Shown piece by piece: positions 44,213-53,288 of a stretch of DNA of 64,000 bases. How positions within the stretch are numbered: the first letter of the stretch is position 1; the number at the start of each line of letters is the position of its first letter. A program made the position numbers and the translations under genes. This stretch comes from Gilvimarinus sp. DA14 (GTDB taxonomy: Bacteria > Pseudomonadota > Gammaproteobacteria > Pseudomonadales > Cellvibrionaceae). The DNA lies in the NCBI RefSeq assembly GCF_024204685.1, contig NZ_CP100350.1, positions 1,488,001 to 1,552,000 on the forward strand. The letters run 5' to 3'. The notes beneath the pieces were generated by a model that was given only the letters and a program-made list of their open reading frames with translations, did no database searches and was not told the origin of the DNA.

Positions 44213-45850
44213 ATGCTCAAGTATCCGATTTTCCTGCTCAGCCTAGCTACCCTCACTGCCTGTGGGGGCTCAGGCGGAACCGACTCACCTACCCCGCCGC
44301 CTGGCAACAGCTCGGTCAGCTCAAGCGTCGAGTCCAGCGCGAGCTCCGAGTCATCAAGCTCATCCAGCGTGAGCTCGTCCTCGGAATCGAGTCCGGTGAG
44401 CAGCGCTTCATCCAGTGAGGCGTCAAGCAGCAGCCTCACCAGCAGCAGCTTGCCGAGCTCTTCTTCCTCATCCGCAGACACAAGCAGCTCGAGCAGCGTG
44501 CCGCCTGTTGTGAATCCTCCGTCAAGCTCCAGCTCCAGCTCCAGCTCCAGCTCCAGCTCCAGCTCCAGCTCCAGCTCCAGCTCCAGCTCCAGCTCCAGCT
44601 CCAGCTCCAGCTCCAGCTCCAGCTCCAGCTCCAGCTCCAGCTCCAGCTCCAGCTCCAGCTCCTCAGTATCGTCCTCGTCCAGTGAATCGAGTGCAAGTGA
44701 ATCGTCGAGTATTTCCAGCTCAAGCAGCAGTTCGTCCATTGCGCTGGTGCCAGTAACGGGCCTGGAAACCTCCGCCGCAAGCAACCGAGTCAGTGTAGTA
44801 TGGGACCCGGTGCCAGGCGCCACCGGCTACAATCTGTACTGGGCAAGCGAGCCCTATATCAACAGCACCAATATCCACGCCTTTAACAATGGCGATTGGC
44901 AAGAAGATGTCAGCGCACCCTGGCAAGTCAATGGCCTTAGTAATGATCAGACCTACTACTTTGTGGTTACGGCCACCACTGACACTCAGGAGAGCGAAGA
45001 CAGTGCCGAGGTATCGGCCACGCCGCGCAGTCAACTGGCACAAAGTAACCCGTCAGCCCAAGAGGTGCTGATGCTGGAACTGATCAATCGCGCCCGTTTT
45101 GATCCAGAGGCCGAAGCCGCCCGCTTCGGCATCGACCTAAACCAAGGTTTGAACCCTGGGACCATTAGCAGTGCGCAAAAGCCACCCCTCGCTCACAATC
45201 GTCAACTGCTGCAGGCGTCACGCGATCACAGCCAGTGGATGCTAAATTCAGACATCTTTTCACATACGGGGGAAAACGGCAGTGACCCAGGTGACCGCAT
45301 GGCCGCGGCGGGTTACGCATTTAATCCGCCCTACAGTTACGGCGAAAACATCGCCGTCGCGGGCACCTCTGGTTCATCATTGAATAAAACCACCTACATT
45401 TACTCCCATCACCAAGGTCTGTTTGAATCCGCAGGGCACAGGCGCAACTTGCTTAGCACAAACTTCAAAGAAGTGGGCGTGGGGCAAAATATAGGCACCT
45501 ATTATTTCAGCGGCAATTATGGCGACTGGTTTTTGTCATCGATGTTGACGCAGAGTTTTGCTGCCAGCGGCTCATCTTACTTTGTGAGCGGGGTGGTTTA
45601 TAACGACAGTAATGGCAATAATTTTTACGATGTCGGTGAGGGGCTTGGCGGCGCCAACGTGAGTATTGGCAACGCTAACACGACCACCTCAGCCAGCGGC
45701 CTTTATACATTGGCGCGCAGCAACGGCAGCTACAGCATCAGCATTACCACAGGTGGCATTGAAGTGAACGACACGGTTGTCGTCAACGGTGCCAACCGAA
45801 AGTTTGATGTGATAGTCAATGCCGGAGAGGCCACGGTCAACAGTTGGTAA
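44213..45850 (+). CDS. CAP/SCP-domain lipoprotein with long poly-Ser linker
   Basis: A 545-aa secreted lipoprotein: 'MLKYPIFLLSLATLTACGG' with lipobox LTAC (Cys17), then about 150 residues dominated by Ser, of which residues 105-150 are an unbroken poly-Ser run. An FN3 domain follows ('VTGLETSAASNRVSVVWDPV'), then a CAP (SCP/PR1) domain ('LMLELINRARFDPEAEAARF', 'SRDHSQWMLNSDIFSHTGEN', 'YGENIAVAG', 'FESAGHRRNLL') with the paired His expected in that fold. The C-terminal ~95 residues form an SdrD-B/carboxypeptidase-regulatory-like domain ('VSGVVYNDSNGNNFYDVGEG'). Upstream in-frame start at 44150 is rejected because it places a hydrophilic leader before the signal peptide. Confidence 0.88.
   Translation: MLKYPIFLLSLATLTACGGSGGTDSPTPPPGNSSVSSSVESSASSESSSSSSVSSSSESSPVSSASSSEASSSSLTSSSLPSSSSSSADTSSSSSVPPVVNPPSSSSSSSSSSSSSSSSSSSSSSSSSSSSSSSSSSSSSSSSSSSSSSSSVSSSSSESSASESSSISSSSSSSSIALVPVTGLETSAASNRVSVVWDPVPGATGYNLYWASEPYINSTNIHAFNNGDWQEDVSAPWQVNGLSNDQTYYFVVTATTDTQESEDSAEVSATPRSQLAQSNPSAQEVLMLELINRARFDPEAEAARFGIDLNQGLNPGTISSAQKPPLAHNRQLLQASRDHSQWMLNSDIFSHTGENGSDPGDRMAAAGYAFNPPYSYGENIAVAGTSGSSLNKTTYIYSHHQGLFESAGHRRNLLSTNFKEVGVGQNIGTYYFSGNYGDWFLSSMLTQSFAASGSSYFVSGVVYNDSNGNNFYDVGEGLGGANVSIGNANTTTSASGLYTLARSNGSYSISITTGGIEVNDTVVVNGANRKFDVIVNAGEATVNSW
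44525..44662 (+). repeat. Perfect (AGCTCC)23 hexanucleotide microsatellite
   Basis: 138 bp of uninterrupted AGCTCC, 23 copies, encoding 46 serines (AGC-TCC) in the CAP-domain lipoprotein. Each gained or lost unit changes the linker by two residues without shifting the frame. Confidence 0.97.
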
Positions 45851-45867
45851 GCGGCCCGGACAGATAA

Positions 45868-48222
45868 TCAAAAAAGCGAAATTTGCTGGTCGGTAATCGC
45901 GGCCAGCGAATCGCCTAAAAAGTACAGAATACCGTCGGCCACCGGCGCTAACTGCTTTTCGCGGTAGTGCTCGTAATCGATTGGGCTACGTCTCGCAGCG
46001 GCGGGCTCAGCGCCGTTAATCGTTATCACATAACTCACCCAATCGCCACGGCGCAAGACCCCCTCGCCCCAATCGCGCTGTTTGCGCGCGGCTTGCACAT
46101 GTGGGGGAATATTTTTCTCATAGTCATCCAACCGGCGGCGCAAGCGCTTGCGATAGATCAGCTTGTCATCCGCACGGCCTTGCATTAACTGATTCACACC
46201 CGCAAGCACATAGTCGCGGTAATCCAAGTCTAAAAATACGCGGCGGTATAACTCGGTTTGAAATTCGCGCGCCAGCAAGGTCCAATCGGTACGCACCGAC
46301 TCCAAGCCTTTAAACACGAGTGTTTCACTATCGCCTTTAGTGGCCAGACCGGCGTAACGCTTTTTACTGCCTTCGTCCGAACCGCGCACCGTGGGCATTA
46401 AAAACTTTCGGTAGTGAGTTTCAAACTCTATTTCCAAAGCGCAATCAATCTTCAACTCACGAGATAACTTTTCACGCCACCACAAGTTTAACCCCTGGGC
46501 TAACTCCACACCGATTTCACGCGCGCGCTCATTGCTAAGATTTTCACTCTCATTACTGAGCCACACAAATACCGAATCGGTATCACCGTAAATAACCTTC
46601 TGCCCCTGCTGCTCGATCCAACGCTTACTGGATTGAATAATTTCGTGACCACGTAAAGTGATAGAGCTGGCTATTCGCGGGTCAAAGAAACGACATCCGG
46701 GGGAGCCCAGAACGCCGTAAAACGAATTCATAATAATCTTTATGGCATAAGACAAAGGTACATTCGCTTGCGCTTTTGCCTGCTCCCTCGCTTGCCATAG
46801 ATTCTCGATCATATCCGGCAAGATAGCGCTATCGCGATCAAACTCCGCGCCATTAAAGCCCGGCACACATTGCGCAGTGGCAACCAAACCGAGTCTGGCC
46901 TTCCAAAAGGCACAGGGATCGATACAGAAAGTTCGAATAATACTGGGGTACAGACTTTTAAAATCCAACACCAAAACGTGATGATAAATCCCCGGATCCG
47001 AATCCATTACATACCCACCGGGGCTGATGATATCGGTCTTCAGCTCGCCAAGATTGGGGGCAATAAACCCGGCGCGATGCAAACGCGGTAAATAGCCGTA
47101 TTCAAAAGCCGCCACTGAACCGCCAATGCGATCCAGCAAAAGCCCTGTCAACTGACTGCGTTCAACGGCAAACGCGAGCAAACGCTCGCGCTCAAAAATA
47201 TTCCACACCAACTCGCAGTCTTTCAGGTTATAGCGCGCAAGCTGCGGCTTGTTACTGGAGAACAAGCGAGTAATATCCTCGCCACGCCCAGCGCCATGTA
47301 ACAGCTTACCCTCTCCTAAGAGCTCGCTGGCAACCTGGTCGAGGGCAAAACTTTCAAACTGATAGTTGGCCGCCTTTAGCAACTCGATGCCATCGAGCAT
47401 AACCCGCCCAGGAACGCTGACAAAGCGACGCCCGCCTTCACCTTTTTCTTCTCGCCAGTGCGGCGTTCGCCCGCCGCGCCCGAGCGTAAGCTTTACCTGT
47501 AAGCGATCCGCCAACTGCTGTAGCACCCACAGATCAAACTGCACCAGATTCCAACCGATCAACGCATCCGGGTTCTCGCTCTCAAGCCACTGCAAAAATT
47601 TCAGCAAACAATCCTTTTCGCTGGGACAAAACACCAGCCGTGTGCCCTCGTCCAACTGCCTCTCAACATCTAATTCAGAGACCATATACACAACTCGCGT
47701 GCTAGCCGAAAACACCCCGATGGAATACAAACGCTGAGCGTCCATAGTGGTTTCGATATCCACTGAGGCAAGTTTCAAAGATGGGCGGTAATTACTGGGC
47801 TTGAGTGCTGGATCAAGCCAGCTATCGGCTGACTGTTTGGGCGATTCTAAGTCGGCTGCAGCGGTAATAAAGCGCTCCATCAAAAAACGCTCTGCCGGAC
47901 GGATATCGGCTTCCCAGCAGGCGATAGCATGGGAGGTCAGACGCTTTTCCGCCTCCCGTGCCAGAGCAACTCGCGAAAAGTACAGCGCCGCCACGGTTTT
48001 ACCGTCACGAGTGCTTAGCTCTAGCAAACGACTGCGCCAGCCGCGCATCGGCGCCAACAATTGCTGAGCGTCTTTGAGCTTACTCGCCAGAATAAAAAAA
48101 ACCGCCTCTTGGGCGGTGTGCCTGGTATGGATAGGGCCGTTATCCGTAGCCCACCAATATTCCAACTCCAAGCCGCGGCGGCTGTCGCGCCAACCGCGAG
48201 TTAGTAAGAACGCCTCTGTCAT
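45868..48222 (-). CDS. polB: DNA polymerase II (family B)
   Basis: A 784-aa replicative-type B polymerase used in SOS and translesion restart. Exonuclease motifs are 'SVDIETTMDAQRLYSIGVF' (Exo I, DxE), 'ALIGWNLVQFDLWVL' (Exo II) and 'RYNLKDCELVWNIF' (Exo III). Polymerase motifs are 'DFKSLYPSIIRTF' (A), 'IKIIMNSFYGVLGSPG' (B) and 'IYGDTDSVFVWL' (C), all with their aspartates. The length equals E. coli PolB (783 aa). The ATG overlaps the DUF2333 stop (ATGA), so it is the last gene of a four-gene unit. No LexA box was looked for upstream beyond that unit. Confidence 0.96.
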   Translation of the reverse strand: MTEAFLLTRGWRDSRRGLELEYWWATDNGPIHTRHTAQEAVFFILASKLKDAQQLLAPMRGWRSRLLELSTRDGKTVAALYFSRVALAREAEKRLTSHAIACWEADIRPAERFLMERFITAAADLESPKQSADSWLDPALKPSNYRPSLKLASVDIETTMDAQRLYSIGVFSASTRVVYMVSELDVERQLDEGTRLVFCPSEKDCLLKFLQWLESENPDALIGWNLVQFDLWVLQQLADRLQVKLTLGRGGRTPHWREEKGEGGRRFVSVPGRVMLDGIELLKAANYQFESFALDQVASELLGEGKLLHGAGRGEDITRLFSSNKPQLARYNLKDCELVWNIFERERLLAFAVERSQLTGLLLDRIGGSVAAFEYGYLPRLHRAGFIAPNLGELKTDIISPGGYVMDSDPGIYHHVLVLDFKSLYPSIIRTFCIDPCAFWKARLGLVATAQCVPGFNGAEFDRDSAILPDMIENLWQAREQAKAQANVPLSYAIKIIMNSFYGVLGSPGCRFFDPRIASSITLRGHEIIQSSKRWIEQQGQKVIYGDTDSVFVWLSNESENLSNERAREIGVELAQGLNLWWREKLSRELKIDCALEIEFETHYRKFLMPTVRGSDEGSKKRYAGLATKGDSETLVFKGLESVRTDWTLLAREFQTELYRRVFLDLDYRDYVLAGVNQLMQGRADDKLIYRKRLRRRLDDYEKNIPPHVQAARKQRDWGEGVLRRGDWVSYVITINGAEPAAARRSPIDYEHYREKQLAPVADGILYFLGDSLAAITDQQISLF

Positions 48223-49304
48223 CCTTGCGCGAGTAGCTCCCGCAAATCAATAATGGCGGCATTTGCCCGGGAAATATAGGAAGCCATTACCAGAGAATGA
48301 TTCGCCAACACCCCAAAGCCACTGCCATTTAAAATCATAGGGCTATAAACTCGATGCTGGGTCGCCTCCAGCTCACGAATAATTTGCTGCAAGCTGACAC
48401 GAGCATTTTTCTTTTGCAAAACATCGGCGAAATCCTGCTCCACCGCACGTAGAAAATGAATCAACGCCCACGCTGAGCCGCGCGCCTCGAAATAAATATC
48501 ATCGATTTCCATCCAGGGCGTTTTAACGAATTCATCGCCCGGCGCTGGGGTAGCCTGGGCCGCGCCGGCCTCACCGGCCAAATCAATATTCAAACGCTGC
48601 TGACCTACACTGGCGCTGAGTCGCTGAGACAAATTGCCCAAACGGGTTTCTACGGTAGCAAGCCAGTAGCGTAAGTTATCAGCACGGGCATAAAACTGAG
48701 CATTCTTCTGGGCCGGATCGATCAAACGCTCTAAGTATGCGTGTAAGTGCTTGGTACCCTCGCGATACTGTTTTTCTGTGGGAGGAAACAGCCAGCTGTC
48801 GTTGTTAAAATTAAAGCGCGATTCAGCCAGTGCTAGATCCTTATCTTCTAAAGATTGAGACTGGGAGCGGCTAAACGCTTCGCGCATGGCCTTACTCATA
48901 TCCCGCACCTGAATAATCACGCCATATTCCCAGTTGGGCATATTGTCCAACCACACACTGGGAGGCGTTACATCATTACTGAGATAACCCCCGCGTTTAT
49001 CCAGCAAGGTTTCGGCCACCGAAATTAAACTGACTGTGGTCGCCGCGCCAATGACCGGCGCGCGCGACTTTTGCGCCAGCACGCTTTCGGTACGCGCCTG
49101 CACATTGAAAGTATCCGGCGTGTAGCTCCAGTACATCCCCAGCACTAGCAGTAAGAGCATCACGCCAAGCACCGGCAAAACTAACCAGGTCGGCTTTTTC
49201 CGCTCGCGGCGTTGTGTATCTGAGGCAATGGATTCCGACTCCAGTTCGCTGACGGAATCGCCCTTACCGGTTAGCTTGTGCCACTGGCGTTTTACTTTAT
49301 CCAT
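48219..49304 (-). CDS. DUF2333-family membrane protein
   Basis: A 361-aa inner-membrane protein with a cytoplasmic N-terminus, one TM segment (about 39-61, 'WLVLPVLGVMLLLLVLGMYW') and a large periplasmic part that matches DUF2333: 'DKRGGYLSNDVTPPSVWLDN', 'NWEYGVIIQVRDMSKAMREA', 'IDDIYFEARGSAWALIHFLR'. Function unknown; common in gammaproteobacteria. ATAAGGAGC precedes the ATG. It lies 15 bp after the PCuAC gene and overlaps polB by four bases. Confidence 0.88.
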   Translation of the reverse strand: MDKVKRQWHKLTGKGDSVSELESESIASDTQRRERKKPTWLVLPVLGVMLLLLVLGMYWSYTPDTFNVQARTESVLAQKSRAPVIGAATTVSLISVAETLLDKRGGYLSNDVTPPSVWLDNMPNWEYGVIIQVRDMSKAMREAFSRSQSQSLEDKDLALAESRFNFNNDSWLFPPTEKQYREGTKHLHAYLERLIDPAQKNAQFYARADNLRYWLATVETRLGNLSQRLSASVGQQRLNIDLAGEAGAAQATPAPGDEFVKTPWMEIDDIYFEARGSAWALIHFLRAVEQDFADVLQKKNARVSLQQIIRELEATQHRVYSPMILNGSGFGVLANHSLVMASYISRANAAIIDLRELLAQG

Positions 49305-49319
49305 TACCTTTGCTCCTTA

Positions 49320-49805
49320 TCAGTGATGATGTTGATGATCCGGCTCATCAAACAAACTGGTGACACGCAGGGAAACCACAACAGGGTCAACGTTTGCAAA
49401 GTTCAAAGTCAATTCTGCCGTTTCACCACTGCGCAACGATTTATTTACGTCTTTTAGCATCACATGCCAGCCACCTGAAACAAAGGTAAAGCTCTCCCCC
49501 GGGGCGAGCTTTAACTCAGATTCATGGCGCATTTTCATCACCCCGTTTTCACTGCTATGGGAGTGGAGTTCTGCAGAGGCCGAACAAGTACACGTTGCAG
49601 ATTGCAGCACAGCTTCACTGCCGCCGTTATTTATAATGGTAAAATAAGCCGCAGACGTGCTCTGACCCGGCACAGGCAAACGCATACTGGCGTCGCGGAC
49701 CGTTATTTCCTGTGCTGCTGCATTAGCCATATTGAAACCACACACAATGACCAACAGCTTGAGCAAAATGGCGGTACCGTGAAAACCCAGTCGTTGTTTT
49801 ATCAC
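49320..49805 (-). CDS. Periplasmic copper chaperone PCuAC
   Basis: A 161-aa secreted protein that binds Cu(I) and hands copper to cytochrome c oxidase (CuA site) or stores it. The signal peptide ends near 'NMANAAAQE'. The metal motif has His-Met ligands in 'ELHSHSSENGVMKMRH' and 'GGWHVMLKD' (HxM). The C-terminus adds 'DEPDHQHHH', an extra His cluster that could also bind copper. A CTCS-type pair ('ATCTCSAS') is present. It lies 16 bp from the neighbouring lipoprotein gene and 15 bp from DUF2333. Confidence 0.9.
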   Translation of the reverse strand: MIKQRLGFHGTAILLKLLVIVCGFNMANAAAQEITVRDASMRLPVPGQSTSAAYFTIINNGGSEAVLQSATCTCSASAELHSHSSENGVMKMRHESELKLAPGESFTFVSGGWHVMLKDVNKSLRSGETAELTLNFANVDPVVVSLRVTSLFDEPDHQHHH

Positions 49806-49822
49806 TGTTGTTACTCTCTTGC

Positions 49823-50542
49823 TTAAAGTGGGGGAAGAAACTCGATTCGCGCCGGACTGCCTATTTGTATATCACCGCGCAGCAAATAACCGGCTACGGC
49901 TTCACGCATGGTCTGGTAAATCCAGCGCCCCTGCGCATCGGTACCCGCGACAATCAACACCATGCTGTCATCGGTCTTTGCCCTTAGAGCAAGCTCAGCC
50001 AGCTTGGCTTTAATAGCGTCGGAGCGCTGCGCCAGAGCCGCACGGTCGAGCGCGACACTGTCATTAGATATGGGCCGAGCGGCGGGCTTTTCGATGGCAT
50101 CTCGCTGCTGAGCAACCAGCGACTGCACAGCCGTATCCTGGGGTAAAACCCGGGCGGCACGATCCAGGTAAGTCTCGGCCTCACTAAAGCGGCTGCGCTG
50201 AGCGGCGCTGCGTGCCATGTCCAAATACCTCAATACAATCGACTGCAAGCCGAGCGTAGCGGCCTTATTGTCAGGGTCTAACAACAGTACTGAGCTGTAG
50301 CGATCATAAGCATTGTCGTAGGCAGGACTTAGCAAACGATCGCGAGCCAGAGCGCGATCGGCACCATATAGTAACTCAGCGATTTGCTGCGCGCGCCGCT
50401 GCTCGGGGGTAAGTTCGGGCTCGCGCGGCTGCACCTGCACGACTTCGGATTTGCTTGGTTCGACTTGCGGCCCGGCGCAAGCGACAAGCATAATCGCACC
50501 TAGAAATAGGCAGCAGCGATAGAGCAAGGTATTTAACACCAC
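49823..50542 (-). CDS. Putative lipoprotein with TPR-like helices
   Basis: A 239-aa protein beginning 'LYRCCLFLGAIMLVAC', a lipoprotein signal with lipobox LVAC. Residues about 55-140 are helical and TPR-like ('AYDRYSSVLLLDPDNKAATL', 'RFSEAETYLDRAARVLPQDT'). The C-terminal part 'DDSMVLIVAGTDAQGRWIYQ', 'GYLLRGDIQIGSPARIEFLP' is not recognised but resembles a small beta domain. Start is one of two adjacent GTG codons (50542 or 50539). It heads the PCuAC-DUF2333-polB unit. Function unknown; a scaffold or assembly role is a guess. Confidence 0.78.
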   Translation of the reverse strand: MVLNTLLYRCCLFLGAIMLVACAGPQVEPSKSEVVQVQPREPELTPEQRRAQQIAELLYGADRALARDRLLSPAYDNAYDRYSSVLLLDPDNKAATLGLQSIVLRYLDMARSAAQRSRFSEAETYLDRAARVLPQDTAVQSLVAQQRDAIEKPAARPISNDSVALDRAALAQRSDAIKAKLAELALRAKTDDSMVLIVAGTDAQGRWIYQTMREAVAGYLLRGDIQIGSPARIEFLPPL

Positions 50543-50731
50543 TTATTGATAACCTCGTTTGGACGCAGTAACTAAGCTGTGGTTGCAGAACGCCAGTGTA
50601 GCCCGAGGGGCCAAGCCTCGGCAACGCGCACGCCCCTAAAGGTCTAACAACATCAAGGGAACCAAGCGAACGAGAACAGATCTTACGCTGACAATTTACT
50701 TAGGCTTCGAATCCATCGCAGGCAAGTTTTC

Positions 50732-52537
50732 ATGACATACAAACTTTACCGTTCTCTCTTCCCAGCTATTGGCATTTACTTGTTGTTGCTGGCTGCGGCC
50801 AGCTCGAGCCTAGCGGATACCAAATCTTTATTTGCTCCAGACAGCAAGGGAGAGGCATCGCCAGTTGCGCAGCAAACGCTGGGAGCAGACAGCGACGGTA
50901 GCGAGCCCGAATTTTTACCGGTCACCGAAGCCTATTTATTATCCAGCTGGATAAAAGACAATCAACTGATCATTCACTGGGACATCGAGCCCGGTTATTA
51001 CCTATACCGAGAAAAGATTAATCTTCAAACTTCAGCCGCCGAAGCACTGAACCCCAGCTTTTCTGCCAGCGAAGAAAAGTTCGACGAATACTTTGAAAAA
51101 TTCATGCAGGTCTACTACACCGGTGCGACTCTTACCCTGCCGCTGAGCGAACAAACACAGCCCTTTAAGCTAAAGGTGCAATCTCAAGGCTGCGCCGACG
51201 CCGGACTGTGCTACCCGCCGCACGATGATTACCTTCAAATCGACCCCACCAATGGCAGCACCGAAGTCATAGACGCCGCGCAATTTCAGACGCCAGCCAA
51301 AACCGCAGAGCCAACGAATTCTCTGCCGCTGGTTATTGTGTTCGCCCTGCTTGGCGGCATTGTACTCAACCTCATGCCCTGTGTTTTCCCTGTGCTTTCC
51401 ATAAAGGTGCTAAGCCTCGCCAGCGCGCACCGCGAGCGCCTAAAACTGCACGGCTGGGCCTACACCGGCGGCATCGTACTAAGTTTTGCCGCTTTCGCCA
51501 GTGCGCTAATGCTAGCCCGAGCCGGCGGCGAGGCCATCGGCTGGGGCTTTCAGCTGCAATCGCCCATGCTGATCGCGGCGCTGGTGTATCTGTTCCTGGC
51601 AATGGGCTTGGCCCTTTCGGGGCTGCTGAATATAGGCGCGGGCTCTATGGGAATTGGCCAGGGCTTGGCACAGAAATCGGGACTGTCCGGATCGTTTTTT
51701 ACCGGTATTCTCGCCGCTGTGGTCGCCAGCCCCTGTACAGCGCCTTTTATGGGTGTTGCTTTGGGCTACGCCCTAACCCAGCCTATGCTGGTGTCGCTAA
51801 TTATTTTTTGTGCCCTGGGTTTTGGCATGGCGCTGCCCCTGCTGGCGCTGTGTTATTTTCCGCGCCTGGTGCACCACCTGCCACAACCTGGCCCTTGGAT
51901 GGATACCTTAAAACAGGCGCTGGCTTTCCCGCTTTACCTCACCGCCCTGTGGCTGCTGTGGGTACTGGGTCGCCAAGCCGGGACTGATGCGATAGTCATC
52001 TTGCTCGCGGGAGTGTTCTGTTTTGCCATGGCGCTCTGGCTCAAAAGTCACAGCCCTCGCAGCGCCGTTGGCAAGTGGAGCCTCGGCATCCTGACCGCCA
52101 GCGCACTCATTATCGCCCTCAGTCTGCCTTTTTTATGGCTGCAGCGGGACACCGAGCAGCAAGATCGCTGGCAGCCCTACAGCGCCGAACGTCTACAAGC
52201 CTTGCGCGCCGACGGGCGCGGTGTCTTTGTCAACCTGACCGCCGACTGGTGCCTCACTTGCTTGGCCAACGAGCGTATCACTCTCGATACCGAGGCCGTA
52301 GCCGCTGCCTTTGATCACTACAACATCGCCACCCTGAAAGGCGACTGGACTAACCACGATGCCACCATCACCAAACTTCTGGAGCAGTATCAGCGCAGCG
52401 GCGTGCCACTGTACTTGTGGTACCCACCAGGAAGCTCAGGTAACGCTGAAATTCTGCCGCAATTGCTGCGGCGCGAACATTTGCTGTCCGCTTTTGCACA
52501 AAGTTACCCCGATAACCCACTAATTAGCGAACGATAG
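50732..52537 (+). CDS. dsbD: Thiol:disulfide interchange protein DsbD
   Basis: Carries electrons from cytoplasmic thioredoxin to periplasmic DsbC, DsbG and cytochrome c maturation. The 601-aa protein has a signal peptide, an N-terminal alpha domain with 'CADAGLCYPP' (Cys154, Cys160), a membrane domain of eight TM helices with Cys217 ('LNLMPCVFPV') and Cys335 ('ASPCTAPF'), and a C-terminal thioredoxin domain with 'DWCLTC' (Cys507, Cys510). All six redox cysteines are present. In Pseudomonas the gene also precedes aroQ-accB-accC. Divergent from the copper-chaperone unit, which may fit its role in periplasmic thiol and copper stress. Confidence 0.96.
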   Translation: MTYKLYRSLFPAIGIYLLLLAAASSSLADTKSLFAPDSKGEASPVAQQTLGADSDGSEPEFLPVTEAYLLSSWIKDNQLIIHWDIEPGYYLYREKINLQTSAAEALNPSFSASEEKFDEYFEKFMQVYYTGATLTLPLSEQTQPFKLKVQSQGCADAGLCYPPHDDYLQIDPTNGSTEVIDAAQFQTPAKTAEPTNSLPLVIVFALLGGIVLNLMPCVFPVLSIKVLSLASAHRERLKLHGWAYTGGIVLSFAAFASALMLARAGGEAIGWGFQLQSPMLIAALVYLFLAMGLALSGLLNIGAGSMGIGQGLAQKSGLSGSFFTGILAAVVASPCTAPFMGVALGYALTQPMLVSLIIFCALGFGMALPLLALCYFPRLVHHLPQPGPWMDTLKQALAFPLYLTALWLLWVLGRQAGTDAIVILLAGVFCFAMALWLKSHSPRSAVGKWSLGILTASALIIALSLPFLWLQRDTEQQDRWQPYSAERLQALRADGRGVFVNLTADWCLTCLANERITLDTEAVAAAFDHYNIATLKGDWTNHDATITKLLEQYQRSGVPLYLWYPPGSSGNAEILPQLLRREHLLSAFAQSYPDNPLISER

Positions 52538-52808
52538 CCGCTAAGTTTGGATTTTTCTCAAACTTTTACCTAATATGTCTAAAACCTGAGGTTAAAACCC
52601 GCGAAATTACCTGAAACCGCACTGCAAACGAAAACAGCACGACAATTAAAAATCGCAAAAGCCGCTAAACGTACGTAAACGTGCTGCTATTTTTCGGGAT
52701 TTATGGAAAAAATGCGCCGCAGCGTGGACAGAGACGGCAATTTGCGGCAAACTCCCGATCCTGTGGCAACCGCCGATGACAGCAACCCGACGGGATAAGG
52801 ATTCGAGT

Positions 52809-53252
52809 ATGGCGAGCATTTTGGTTTTGCACGGCCCCAACCTGAATTTGCTGGGCACTCGTGAGCCGGGCGTCTATGGCGCCACCACGCTCGAAGATAT
52901 CAATCGCCAGCTCGGCGAACTATGCCGTGCCCAGGGCCATCACTTGCTGGCCCTGCAGAGCAACGCCGAGTACGAACTGATCGACCGAATCCACGAGGCT
53001 CGCACGGAAGGAGTGGACTTTATCATCTTCAACCCCGCCGCCTTTACCCACACCAGCGTGGCGCTGCGCGACGCACTGCTGGCCGTCGATATTCCGTTTA
53101 TCGAAGTGCACTTGAGCAACGTTTATAAACGTGAGGCGTTTCGCCACAAATCCTATTTTTCAGATATTGCCGAGGGCGTAATTTGCGGCCTTGGCGCCGA
53201 GGGCTATCAATTGGCCCTGCAAGCGGCATTCAGCCGTACGGCTAAACCCTAA
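52809..53252 (+). CDS. aroQ: 3-dehydroquinate dehydratase, type II
   Basis: Third step of the shikimate pathway, dehydration of 3-dehydroquinate. The 147-aa dodecamer-type enzyme has '[20 protein letters not shown]' with catalytic Tyr at the end, '[15 protein letters not shown]', '[19 protein letters not shown]' and '[19 protein letters not shown]'. ATG at 52809 follows AAGG; the in-frame ATG at 52776 adds 11 hydrophilic residues. Leads into accB after 36 bp. Confidence 0.97.
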   Translation: MASILVLHGPNLNLLGTREPGVYGATTLEDINRQLGELCRAQGHHLLALQSNAEYELIDRIHEARTEGVDFIIFNPAAFTHTSVALRDALLAVDIPFIEVHLSNVYKREAFRHKSYFSDIAEGVICGLGAEGYQLALQAAFSRTAKP

Positions 53253-53288
53253 ACTAACATTCGTCACCCGTATTGAGAGAGGGCACCC

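Noticed and set aside
44525-44662. Repeat array that might look like a CRISPR
   Set aside because: The units are 6 bp without spacers and lie in frame in a coding gene, so it is a microsatellite.
44436-44780. A second minus-strand frame over the same repeat (Trp-Ser repeats)
   Set aside because: Same cause: low-complexity shadow of the hexamer repeat.
44197-44823. A 208-codon minus-strand reading frame rich in Glu-Leu opposite the CAP-domain gene
   Set aside because: It is the complement of the (AGCTCC)n repeat read as an ELELEL chain, with no start site, domain or sensible composition; the plus strand clearly codes.
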